From Erysipelotrichia bacterium (GTDB lineage Bacteria > Bacillota_I > Bacilli_A > Erysipelotrichales > Erysipelotrichaceae), in NCBI GenBank assembly GCA_009929095.1, contig SABF01000060.1, positions 1 through 8,017 on the forward strand: a stretch of DNA of 8,017 nt, written 5' to 3'. Under the pieces are notes generated by a model that saw nothing but the letters and a program-made list of their open reading frames with translations, made no database searches and was not told where the DNA came from. The position numbers and the translations under genes were made by a program. Positions 1-5,873 of the stretch are shown piece by piece. Numbering within the stretch: position 1 is the stretch's first letter; each line of letters starts with the position of its first letter.

Positions 1-944
1 TGAGTATAGTTGATTCTCAGAAGAAGATCTTCCACGCCTCGTCTGGCAATTTCAGAAGTATCCTGATGAATCGTTGCAAGTCTCGGGATACAGTACTGTC
101 CGGCTTCGATGCCATCATAGCCGACAACCGAGATATCCTCCGGGATATGCTTGCCGCTGTCACGCAGCGCACGCATTCCGCCGATTGCCACTGTATCACT
201 GACTGCAAAGATGCCAGTCAGATCCGGGCAGCGTTTCAGAAGCGTCTGAGCTGCGGTATAGCCGCCAGCCATAGAGAAACGGCTTGTTTCATACTGGATG
301 GACGGATCAAATGGAATACCGTGCCTTCTGAATTCTTCCAGTGATCCCTGAAGACGTCTGACAGAAATCTGAGAGCTGCTTGGATCGCCCCCGATAATGC
401 CAATCCTTGTATGCCCTGCTTCAATCAGACTTCTAATTGCAGTCGCTGCTGCCTCAGCGTCATCTGTGGTATAACTGGACAGATTTTCAAATTTGAGATT
501 GACTGCCGAATTAGTCATCAGAACACTCGGGGCTGTTATCACGGAAAAGTTTGTTTTAAATGACTCAAGATTGCCGCCGAGAAAGATCATTCCCTTCGGT
601 TTGCGTTCTTCACAGATCTGCTGTGCTGCAGTTACCTCATCAGAGTTTTCATCCAGGAAAAACACTGCCGCCTCTTCTCCGCTGTCACGAAGAATGGCCT
701 GTACCTGCTCCAGCAAATCAGCAAACAGCATGTTTCCATAACCCTTGATGACAATGGCTATATCAGAAGAAATCTGCTGCTTGAGATGCTTGGCATTGGC
801 ATTAGGCTGAAAGTTTGTATCAGAAATAACTTTTTGAATGGTCATTCTGGCTTCTTCACTGACATCCGGATGATGATTCATCACTCTGGATACCGTGCCA
901 ATGCTGTAGCCGGAAAGCCGGGCGACATCTCTGATTGTAGCCAT
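1..944 (-). CDS. LacI-family transcriptional regulator (C-terminus beyond window)
   Basis: A DNA-binding sugar-responsive repressor, probably the local regulator of the transporter genes just upstream. The ATG at 942-944 follows an AGGAGG (956-961) at 11 nt, and 314 codons are open to the window edge. Residues 1-57 form the family's helix-turn-helix and hinge: MATIRDVARLSG, recognition helix SIGTVSRV (14-21), then FQPNANAKHL with the hinge leucine at 54. Residues from about 60 form a periplasmic-binding-protein-like effector domain, with AVSDTVAIGG and GYDG (275-278) followed by the ATIHQD signature. Family members are usually 330-345 aa, so about 20-30 residues are missing at the left edge, not broken. 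It lies 46 nt after the second permease in the same direction, as last visible gene of the operon. A TATAAT-like hexamer at 985-990 could give weak separate transcription, but its -35 match is poor. The family call is firm; effector and target are inferred from position. Confidence 0.95.
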   Translation of the reverse strand, partial: MATIRDVARLSGYSIGTVSRVMNHHPDVSEEARMTIQKVISDTNFQPNANAKHLKQQISSDIAIVIKGYGNMLFADLLEQVQAILRDSGEEAAVFFLDENSDEVTAAQQICEERKPKGMIFLGGNLESFKTNFSVITAPSVLMTNSAVNLKFENLSSYTTDDAEAAATAIRSLIEAGHTRIGIIGGDPSSSQISVRRLQGSLEEFRRHGIPFDPSIQYETSRFSMAGGYTAAQTLLKRCPDLTGIFAVSDTVAIGGMRALRDSGKHIPEDISVVGYDGIEAGQYCIPRLATIHQDTSEIARRGVEDLLLRINYT

Positions 945-990
945 GCGCTCAACCCCCTCCTATAAACTGCACTTAAACCGCTGAATTATA

Positions 991-1830
991 TCAGCCCTTT
1001 ACTGCACCGGCAGCGACACCTTTGATAATATACTTCTGGCAGCTGAGATAGAATACGATGACAGGAATCACAGCCATGATTAATGCGGCCATAATAGCAC
1101 CCATATCGACTCTGCCATAACTGCCCTTCATATACTGAATGACAATGGAAATTGTCTTGTACTTCTTAAGATCAAGTACCAGATAAGGAAGCAGGAAGTC
1201 ATTCCAGATCCACATTGTCTCCAGAATGCCGACTGAGATATATGTTGGTTTCATAATCGGAAGCACAACTCGGAAGAATGTCTGAATCGGTGAACAGCCG
1301 TCAATCATTGCGGCTTCTTCAATTTCAATCGGAATCGATTTTACAAAGCCGCAGAACATAAATACTGCAAGGCCGGCGCCAAATCCAAGATAGACAATGG
1401 TAATTCCCCAGGGAGTTGTAAGGCCAAGAATATTGGCAACTTTGGACAGTGTAAACATAACCATCTGGAATGGAACAACCATAGAGAATACACACAGAAG
1501 ATATACCAGTTTGGTAGCTTTGTTCTGCACTCTGGTGATAAACCATGCACACATGGAAGTGCAGACCAGAATTAACAGCACGCTGAACACTGTAATGAAT
1601 ATAGTCCAGCCTACAGAATCCATAAATCCATAGTGATCAATTGCCTCGATATAGTTTGTAAGACCAATGAATGTTTTCCCGCTGGGCAATTGGAACGGAA
1701 ACTGGCTGATCCAAGTTTTTTTCTTAAAGGAGTTGAACAGCACGATGATGATTGGCATCACCCACCAGCAGCAGATGAAGGTAAGCAGCGCTGTACCAGC
1801 CCAGCCCTTTTTCGACTTCGTATTTGACAT
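991..1830 (-). CDS. Carbohydrate ABC transporter permease, MalG-type (CUT1)
   Basis: One of two membrane subunits of a sugar importer; it pairs with the preceding permease and couples to a cytoplasmic ATPase. The 279-aa protein has about six hydrophobic segments, roughly 11-32, 75-98, 107-128, 140-163, 195-215 and 245-264. The ATPase-docking EAA loop is at residues 172-191: EAA, then Gly178, ending in VVLP. The C-terminus KYIIKGVAAGAVKG is characteristic of MalG-like subunits. The ATG at 1828-1830 is separated by one nucleotide from the stop of the upstream permease, and its AGGAGG (1843-1848) lies inside that gene, so the two are probably translationally coupled. Family and role are firm; the sugar is unknown. 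Confidence 0.96.
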   Translation of the reverse strand: MSNTKSKKGWAGTALLTFICCWWVMPIIIVLFNSFKKKTWISQFPFQLPSGKTFIGLTNYIEAIDHYGFMDSVGWTIFITVFSVLLILVCTSMCAWFITRVQNKATKLVYLLCVFSMVVPFQMVMFTLSKVANILGLTTPWGITIVYLGFGAGLAVFMFCGFVKSIPIEIEEAAMIDGCSPIQTFFRVVLPIMKPTYISVGILETMWIWNDFLLPYLVLDLKKYKTISIVIQYMKGSYGRVDMGAIMAALIMAVIPVIVFYLSCQKYIIKGVAAGAVKG

Positions 1831-1831
1831 A

Positions 1832-2674
1832 TTATTCCTGGACCTCCTTTGAGCGGGTAGCCCGCAGCTGTATCAGTGCAATGCCTACTACAAGGATAAA
1901 GAATAATACTGCTTTGGCTTGGCCGACTCCTTCATAGCCAACCTTGCCATAGAACGTGTTATAGATATTCAGCGCCATCATTTCAGACATCTTGCTCGGT
2001 TCACCGCCGGTCAATGCCAGGTTCTGGTCAAATAGTTTGAACCCGTTTGTGATGGTGAGGAATGTGCATATTGTAATGGAGGGCATCATCATCGGAATGG
2101 TTACGCTGAACAGTTTCTGCTTAGCGTTTGCGCCGTCAATTTCTGCAGCCTCGAGTACTTCAGTGGAGATGGACTGCAGGCCGGCAATATAAATAATCAT
2201 CATATATCCGATCTGCTGCCAGGAAACCAGTATTACCAGTCCCCAGAATCCAAGTGTTGAATCCAGATTCAGTGCTAAATTGTATTTCGATAGAATACCG
2301 GAGAAGATCAGCTGCCAGATATAGCCCAGCACAATACCGCCAATCAGATTCGGCATGAAGAAGATGGTGCGGAAGATATTGGTTCCTCTGAGTTCTTTGG
2401 TTAATGCCATTGCCAATGCAAACGCAATGACATTGATTACGATCAGTGCGATAACTGCAAATGCTGCTGTATACCAGAAGGAATGCTGAAACATGGTATC
2501 CTTCAGGGCAACCAGATAATTACTGATACCGATGAACCTTGCATCGGTCACGGTCGTAAATTTGCAGAAGGACAGATAGATGCCCAGTATGAACGGAACA
2601 ACAAATCCGATCATAAAGGCAGCCATGGTCGGCACGACGAATATCGGCCAGTACTTTTTGATTGCTTTCGACAT
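1832..2674 (-). CDS. Carbohydrate ABC transporter permease, MalF-type (CUT1)
   Basis: The first membrane subunit of the sugar importer. The 280-aa protein begins with a short cytoplasmic MSKAIKKYW and a hydrophobic segment at about 11-33, and further segments follow near 68-92, 103-125, 145-167, 196-215 and 253-271. The EAA loop is at 175-194 (EAAEIDG, ending VTIP). The conserved MalF/UgpA-type stretch RTIFFMPNLIGGIVLGYIW is at about 102-120. The size matches short CUT1 permeases rather than E. coli MalF, which carries an extra periplasmic domain. The ATG at 2672-2674 has an AGAAGGT-like ribosome binding site upstream. It is 121 nt after the binding-protein gene, a gap holding an inverted repeat, and it almost abuts the second permease. 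Confidence 0.96.
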   Translation of the reverse strand: MSKAIKKYWPIFVVPTMAAFMIGFVVPFILGIYLSFCKFTTVTDARFIGISNYLVALKDTMFQHSFWYTAAFAVIALIVINVIAFALAMALTKELRGTNIFRTIFFMPNLIGGIVLGYIWQLIFSGILSKYNLALNLDSTLGFWGLVILVSWQQIGYMMIIYIAGLQSISTEVLEAAEIDGANAKQKLFSVTIPMMMPSITICTFLTITNGFKLFDQNLALTGGEPSKMSEMMALNIYNTFYGKVGYEGVGQAKAVLFFILVVGIALIQLRATRSKEVQE

Positions 2675-2730
2675 TTGCTTTACCTTCTTTTTATTTAATA
2701 CGAGTAATAAATGAAAGGAGGCAGCAGGTC

Positions 2731-2748
2731 AAACGGAACGTTCCGCTT
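2731..2748 (-). repeat. Inverted repeat between binding protein and permease genes
   Basis: The core CGGAACGTTCCG at 2734-2745 is a perfect 12-bp palindrome. On the transcribed (minus) strand, 9-nt arms AAGCGGAAC/GTTCCGTTT can pair with one G-U. No T-run follows, so it does not look like a full intrinsic terminator. It could be an RNA hairpin that protects the 3' end of the abundant binding-protein message. The centre AACGTT also resembles the operators upstream, so a DNA-level site is possible. The palindrome is seen; its function is inferred. Confidence 0.5.
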
Positions 2749-2795
2749 CTCCCGTTGCCCCCCGAATCACTAGTATGGATGAATCAGATGATTAA

Positions 2796-4154
2796 TTACT
2801 GTGCAGCCTTTGCAGCAGCAGACTCTGTTGCCCAGCCATCTACGAATGCAGTTACAACAGCAGCCCAGTTAGCATCTGTCTGACCTGCAGCATATGTGGT
2901 AAGAGCAGAACCAACGCCGTTCTTCCAATCTTCAGAAGGCATTGTGGAGAAGTTCCAGGATACCGGAGTCTTTCCATCAGCTACGTACTGATTAGCAATG
3001 TTGACCAGCGGGTTGGTGCTTGTGAGGTTCTTCTTAAACGGAATTACGAAGCCCATGCCGTCAGAGCCATCAGCCATTGCACCTGTGCCGCCGCACATGC
3101 CATTGAGTCCCTTTTCGGAAGTTACGCACCAGTTCATGAAATCAAGTGTAGCCTTGATATCATCAGCGCTTGCATTCTTGTTTACACACCAGTAGTTCTC
3201 AGTGCCGGTGCAGAGGCCCTGTTTCTCTTCGCCTTCGCAGCCAATGTAAATCGGAAGCATACCCAGATTGTCATCACCGAGTTCAGAAATGTCATTGTAA
3301 GCCCATGTGCCGTTCTGATAGAAGACAGCCTGTTCTGTAACGAAATCTGCAGTTGCATCATCGCCGGTCTTTACAGACAGCTGAGAAGGATCGCAGGTAG
3401 CGTTATTGATGTACAGATCCCAGATCGCACGATAGTTGTCAAGATAAGTTCCCTTGATAGCATCGGTATTGCCAATTCCATCTGCCTTGTATTCATAGTA
3501 GATCGGCAGGTTGGCCAGATGAGTCTTGAAGCGCCAGTCACTGGATGAATCCATGCCGGCAGATGTGAATGCAGAGAAGCCAAGTTCACCCTTGCGGGCT
3601 GTGATATCTTCAGCAACCTTCTTCAGAGATTCGAAGTTGGTGATGTCGTCCTGTGAATAGCCTGCCTTCTCAAGCAGTGCCTTATTGTAGATAATGCCAT
3701 ATGTCTCAACAACATATCCGATGCCGGCAACTTCAGTGCCATTCATCAGTTCAAAGTCCTTGGATGTGAGCTGTCCTTCAACATCGGATCCGCTCAGATC
3801 GTAGCAATAGTCCTTCCAAGATGCCAGACCGACAGGACCATTGACCTGGAACAGTGTCGGAGCTTCGGATTTAGCCATTTCAGATTTCAGTGTGGTTTCA
3901 TACTGTCCGGATGCTGCTGTGAGAATTGTAACAGGAACACCTGTTTCCTCAGTATACTCTTTGGCAAGTTCCTGCCACTGAGCATCTGCTTCCGGTTTGA
4001 AGTTCAGATAATATACTTTGCCTGCGGCTGCTGCAGCGGATGCTGTTCCGGCAGCTGCTGTTGAAGCGGTTGCTGCTGTGCTGCTTCCGCAGCCAGCCAG
4101 CATTGCTGCACATAATACGGCTGATAAACCAGATGACAATAACTTCTTGTTCAT
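2796..4154 (-). CDS. Sugar ABC transporter substrate-binding lipoprotein (CUT1, UgpB/MalE-like)
   Basis: Captures a sugar or oligosaccharide outside the membrane and delivers it to the two permeases encoded downstream. The 452-aa protein starts with a lipoprotein signal, MNKKLL, a hydrophobic stretch and lipobox LAGC with the lipidated Cys at 22. A flexible Ala/Ser/Thr-rich linker follows (about 23-45), and the mature domain begins near KVYYLNFKPEAD. Family 1 solute-binding features include YGIIYNKALLEKAG (152-165), NGTWAYND (281-288, with an aromatic Trp of a kind often used to stack sugars) and a C-terminal SALTTYAAG helix region (about 416-424). The length is typical of COG1653-type proteins. 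The ATG is set by AGGAGG at 4160-4165, 5 nt away. It is the first gene of the operon, directly behind the operator-bearing promoter. The substrate is not identifiable from sequence alone. Confidence 0.96.
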   Translation of the reverse strand: MNKKLLSSGLSAVLCAAMLAGCGSSTAATASTAAAGTASAAAAAGKVYYLNFKPEADAQWQELAKEYTEETGVPVTILTAASGQYETTLKSEMAKSEAPTLFQVNGPVGLASWKDYCYDLSGSDVEGQLTSKDFELMNGTEVAGIGYVVETYGIIYNKALLEKAGYSQDDITNFESLKKVAEDITARKGELGFSAFTSAGMDSSSDWRFKTHLANLPIYYEYKADGIGNTDAIKGTYLDNYRAIWDLYINNATCDPSQLSVKTGDDATADFVTEQAVFYQNGTWAYNDISELGDDNLGMLPIYIGCEGEEKQGLCTGTENYWCVNKNASADDIKATLDFMNWCVTSEKGLNGMCGGTGAMADGSDGMGFVIPFKKNLTSTNPLVNIANQYVADGKTPVSWNFSTMPSEDWKNGVGSALTTYAAGQTDANWAAVVTAFVDGWATESAAAKAAQ

Positions 4155-4200
4155 ATCTTCCTCCTAAATTGGATCGTGTTGCCGCAAACATTCCGTGGCC

Positions 4201-4212
4201 GTTTCCGGAAAC
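4201..4212. repeat. 12-bp perfect palindrome at the edge of the operator cluster
   Basis: GTTTCCGGAAAC is a perfect palindrome in the 5' leader of the transporter operon. Its right arm overlaps the third operator-like sequence (CGGAAACGTTACT, CG step at 4212-4213). It may be an operator half-site arrangement or chance overlap of two GGAAAC elements. Confidence 0.4.
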
Positions 4213-4217
4213 GTTAC

Positions 4218-4231
4218 TGGAAACGTTTACA
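4218..4231. promoter_or_regulatory. cre/LacI-type operator downstream of the transporter start site
   Basis: TGGAAACGTTTACA is a near-palindrome matching the cre/LacI-family consensus (TGNAANCGNWNNCA). It is centred at 4224/4225, about 12-13 nt downstream of the inferred transcription start near 4237, a position expected to block transcription. A weaker relative sits 12 bp away (centre 4212/4213). It could be bound by CcpA, by the operon's own LacI regulator, or by both; sequence alone does not decide. Confidence 0.7.
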
Positions 4232-4243
4232 GCTTACGTATTT

Positions 4244-4272
4244 AATATATGTAAACGCTTTCTGTTTGTCAA
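4244..4272 (-). promoter_or_regulatory. Sigma-A promoter of the sugar transporter operon
   Basis: On the minus strand the -35 is TTGACA (4267-4272, perfect consensus), the spacer is exactly 17 bp (4250-4266) and the -10 is TATATT (4244-4249). The inferred start is near 4237, giving a leader of about 80 nt before the binding-protein ATG. The strength of this promoter fits a system held down by repressors. Confidence 0.85.
4250..4263. promoter_or_regulatory. cre/LacI-type operator inside the promoter spacer
   Basis: TGTAAACGCTTTCT, preceded by A at 4249, fits the cre consensus except for its final base. It fills the -35/-10 spacer of the transporter promoter, so a bound repressor would exclude RNA polymerase. 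Its centre is 32 bp (about three helical turns) from the downstream operator, compatible with binding on the same DNA face. Confidence 0.75.
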
Positions 4273-4343
4273 TGCTTTTTTAAAAGTTTATGAAATTTTT
4301 ATCACAATGTTTTGGATTATAATTAATTCACAGCAGAATATGC

Positions 4344-4370
4344 ATTGCCGTATATTGACATACCGGCAAT
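4344..4370. repeat. Interrupted inverted repeat in the divergent intergenic region
   Basis: The arms are ATTGCCGTAT (4344-4353) and ATACCGGCAAT (4360-4370), identical as an inverted repeat except for one extra base, around a 6-nt centre. The centre and right arm include a TTGACA (4355-4360), but the hexamer 17 bp on (TTCTAT) is a poor -10. It lies between the transporter promoter and the tRNA promoter. It could be a protein-binding site or a relic; no function is shown. Confidence 0.45.
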
Positions 4371-4430
4371 CTGTCCATTCTATGCCTATTCTTCCTCATG
4401 ATCTGCAACAGAAAGACCAAATATTTATTG

Positions 4431-4459
4431 TTGACTCAGTTTTTCCACTATGGTATATT
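4431..4459 (+). promoter_or_regulatory. Promoter of the tRNA cluster
   Basis: The -35 is TTGACT (4431-4436), the spacer 17 bp, and the -10 TATATT (4454-4459) is preceded by TGG, giving an extended -10. The start is expected near 4466, about 20 nt before tRNA-Val. With the transporter promoter facing the other way, this defines a divergent control region at 4155-4487 that contains no gene. Confidence 0.85.
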
Positions 4460-4487
4460 GAATGAGCGCTTTGTGAAAAGCACACAT

Positions 4488-4563
4488 GGAGGTTTAGCTC
4501 AGTTGGGAGAGCATCTGCCTTACAAGCAGAGGGTCAGCGGTTCGAGCCCGTTAACCTCCACCA
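4488..4563 (+). tRNA. tRNA-Val (anticodon TAC)
   Basis: A 76-nt cloverleaf including encoded CCA. The acceptor stem GGAGGTT/AACCTCC pairs fully, the D-stem is GCTC/GAGC, the anticodon stem TCTGC/GCAGA carries loop CTTACAA with TAC at 4521-4523, and the T-loop is TTCGAGC. It is first in the five-tRNA operon, 7 nt before tRNA-Thr. Confidence 0.97.
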
Positions 4564-4570
4564 GTCTTAT

Positions 4571-4646
4571 GCCGACTTAGCTCAATTGGCAGAGCAACTG
4601 ATTTGTAATCAGTAGGTTGTAGGTTCGATTCCTATAGTCGGCACCA
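4571..4646 (+). tRNA. tRNA-Thr (anticodon TGT)
   Basis: A 76-nt cloverleaf with CCA encoded. The acceptor stem is GCCGACT/AGTCGGC, the anticodon stem ACTGA/TCAGT holds loop TTTGTAA with TGT at 4604-4606, and the T-loop is TTCGATT. Only 4 nt separate it from tRNA-Tyr, so release needs processing of a common precursor. Confidence 0.97.
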
Positions 4647-4650
4647 TAGT

Positions 4651-4735
4651 GGAGAAGTAGCGAAGTGGCTAAACGCGTCTGACTGTAAATCAGATCCCTC
4701 CGGGTTCGGTGGTTCGAAACCGCCCTTCTCCACCA
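4651..4735 (+). tRNA. tRNA-Tyr (anticodon GTA)
   Basis: An 85-nt class II tRNA with the long variable arm (TCCCTCCGGGTTC region) expected for bacterial tRNA-Tyr. The acceptor stem is GGAGAAG/CTTCTCC, the anticodon stem TCTGA/TCAGA has loop CTGTAAA with GTA at 4685-4687, and CCA is encoded. Confidence 0.97.
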
Positions 4736-4745
4736 TTATTTTGTT

Positions 4746-4771
4746 CCAATATCTGGACACCTCCAGGTTGG
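4746..4771 (+). repeat. Stem-loop in the tRNA-Tyr to tRNA-Lys spacer
   Basis: CCAA-TAT-CTGGA-CACC-TCCAG-G-TTGG forms a 5-bp stem closed by a 4-nt loop and extended by a 4-bp stem across an internal loop. It sits in the only long spacer (59 nt) of the cluster; the others are 4-13 nt. No T-run follows, so a terminator is unlikely. It may help precursor processing. Confidence 0.45.
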
Positions 4772-4794
4772 ATATATCAAGGATTGCCACCGAT

Positions 4795-4870
4795 GTCTCG
4801 GTAGCTCAGGTGGTAGAGCAACTGACTTTTAATCAGTGGGTCGTGGGTTCGATTCCCATCCGAGACACCA
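4795..4870 (+). tRNA. tRNA-Lys (anticodon TTT)
   Basis: A 76-nt cloverleaf with CCA encoded. The acceptor stem is GTCTCGG/CCGAGAC, the anticodon stem ACTGA/TCAGT holds loop CTTTTAA with TTT at 4828-4830, and the T-arm is GTGGG/CCCAT. It is 13 nt before tRNA-Gly. Confidence 0.97.
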
Positions 4871-4883
4871 CGATTTTGTAACT

Positions 4884-4957
4884 GCGAGTGTAGTTCAGTG
4901 GTAGAACGTCAGCCTTCCAAGCTGAATATGTGGGTTCGATTCCCATCACTCGCTCCA
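4884..4957 (+). tRNA. tRNA-Gly (anticodon TCC)
   Basis: A 74-nt cloverleaf with CCA encoded. The acceptor stem is GCGAGTG/CACTCGC with discriminator T, the D-stem is GTTC/GAAC, the anticodon stem TCAGC/GCTGA holds loop CTTCCAA with TCC at 4916-4918, and the variable loop is a short ATAT. It is last in the cluster, 16 nt before the terminator stem. Confidence 0.97.
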
Positions 4958-4973
4958 TTCGCAGGAATGATCT

Positions 4974-4997
4974 CCGTCTTAAATAGACGGTTTTTTT
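4974..4997 (+). terminator. Intrinsic terminator of the tRNA operon
   Basis: A perfect 6-bp stem CCGTCT/AGACGG (4974-4979 with 4985-4990) with loop TAAAT is followed by seven Ts (4991-4997). On the other strand no T-run follows, so it ends only plus-strand transcription. The 159 nt between it and the next gene end (4998-5156) hold nothing I can name. Confidence 0.92.
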
Positions 4998-5156
4998 ATG
5001 CCATGCAGGAATCCGCTGACAGCTGATTCTTTTAGTTTGGCAAAGTGTATTTCGGGTTCAGAAGGAATTCCAATTGTTTAGTGCGTTCTGATCCGGTTTT
5101 TTCTTTCGGATGCCACAATAACTGAATCTGTTCTCCAGCTAAGTGATTCCAGCAAT

Positions 5157-5873
5157 CTATTTTCCATTTGTAAGTGCCTGGAATACTGCTTGAGCAATGA
5201 TTCTGTTGCCCTCAGCATTCGTATGCACTCCATCAAGAGAAAAGCAGTCCGCACGATCCTTTGTCAGTGAATAAATATCAATCAATCCAGCACCAGCTGT
5301 CTCTGAAGCCCGCTGAATCAGATCTGGCAGCTGTTCTTCCACGACGCTCTGATCTACGCCAAAGCTGCCAGAATTCTGTCCTTCTGAAACAATCACATCT
5401 GGGCAGGTCATTGCATATACATCGGGACTGGAATCCAGTGCCTGATAGATTCGGATCATTTCACACAGTTCTGCTTCATATAATTCAGCATTCCAATTCT
5501 GCGGTTTGGAATCATTGGTGCCAAGCATGATCAGTACAATATCGGCATCGGAAGTAAGCGATACCTGATAGGCAGGATTCTCCGTATAAGGATAATCCCC
5601 CTCTTTCAGCAGTGTTCTTCCATTGATTCCGCAGTTAATGACATTATAATCACTGCCAAGCATATTCTGAAGCTGAATTGGCCAAGTTTCTGTTTCCAAT
5701 GTCTCTGATACACCAGCCCCATAAGTAATGGAGTCTCCGACACAGACCACTGTTCCGGTGCGCACCGGAACTGCAGACGGTTCTATGGAATCCGTCGGTG
5801 CTGATTTCTGACTGTGTTTGGCGCACCCTGTGAGCATGCAGGCGCATAAAATCAATGCGTATCGCTGCTTCAT
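5157..5873 (-). CDS. SGNH/GDSL-family lipoprotein hydrolase (putative esterase)
   Basis: An exported, membrane-anchored hydrolase, probably an esterase acting on an acylated or acetylated substrate at the cell surface. The 238-aa protein has a signal peptide with lipobox LTGC (Cys17) and a short polar linker to about 40. The SGNH blocks are all present: VCVGDSIT with nucleophile Ser48, NCGINGRT with the block II Gly82, MLGTND with Asn120, and SLDGVHTN with Asp214 and His217. It is therefore expected to be active. Its ATG overlaps the stop of the HAD gene by ATGA, and no strong ribosome binding site precedes it, so translation is probably coupled. No clear terminator is seen after its stop. 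The superfamily is firm; the substrate (sugar acetyl ester, lipid or peptidoglycan) is unknown. Confidence 0.93.
   Translation of the reverse strand: MKQRYALILCACMLTGCAKHSQKSAPTDSIEPSAVPVRTGTVVCVGDSITYGAGVSETLETETWPIQLQNMLGSDYNVINCGINGRTLLKEGDYPYTENPAYQVSLTSDADIVLIMLGTNDSKPQNWNAELYEAELCEMIRIYQALDSSPDVYAMTCPDVIVSEGQNSGSFGVDQSVVEEQLPDLIQRASETAGAGLIDIYSLTKDRADCFSLDGVHTNAEGNRIIAQAVFQALTNGK

Noticed and set aside
985..1013. TATAAT directly after the second permease as a separate promoter for the LacI gene.
   Set aside because: The -35 position reads CTGCCG, a weak match, and the genes are only 46 nt apart, so co-transcription is simpler. Noted in the LacI entry only.
4355..4383. TTGACA followed 17 bp later by TTCTAT as a second tRNA promoter.
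   Set aside because: The -10 matches only three of six bases, and a far better promoter lies at 4431-4459, close to the first tRNA.
4040..4465. 141-codon plus-strand open frame crossing the binding-protein start, operators and tRNA promoter.
   Set aside because: It runs through the signal-peptide codons, the operator cluster and both promoters, which explain the sequence fully; no domain is seen.
5080..5130. ATCCG...CGGAT hairpin as a terminator for the SGNH gene.
   Set aside because: The stem is only 5 bp with a long loop, and no T-run follows on the minus strand.
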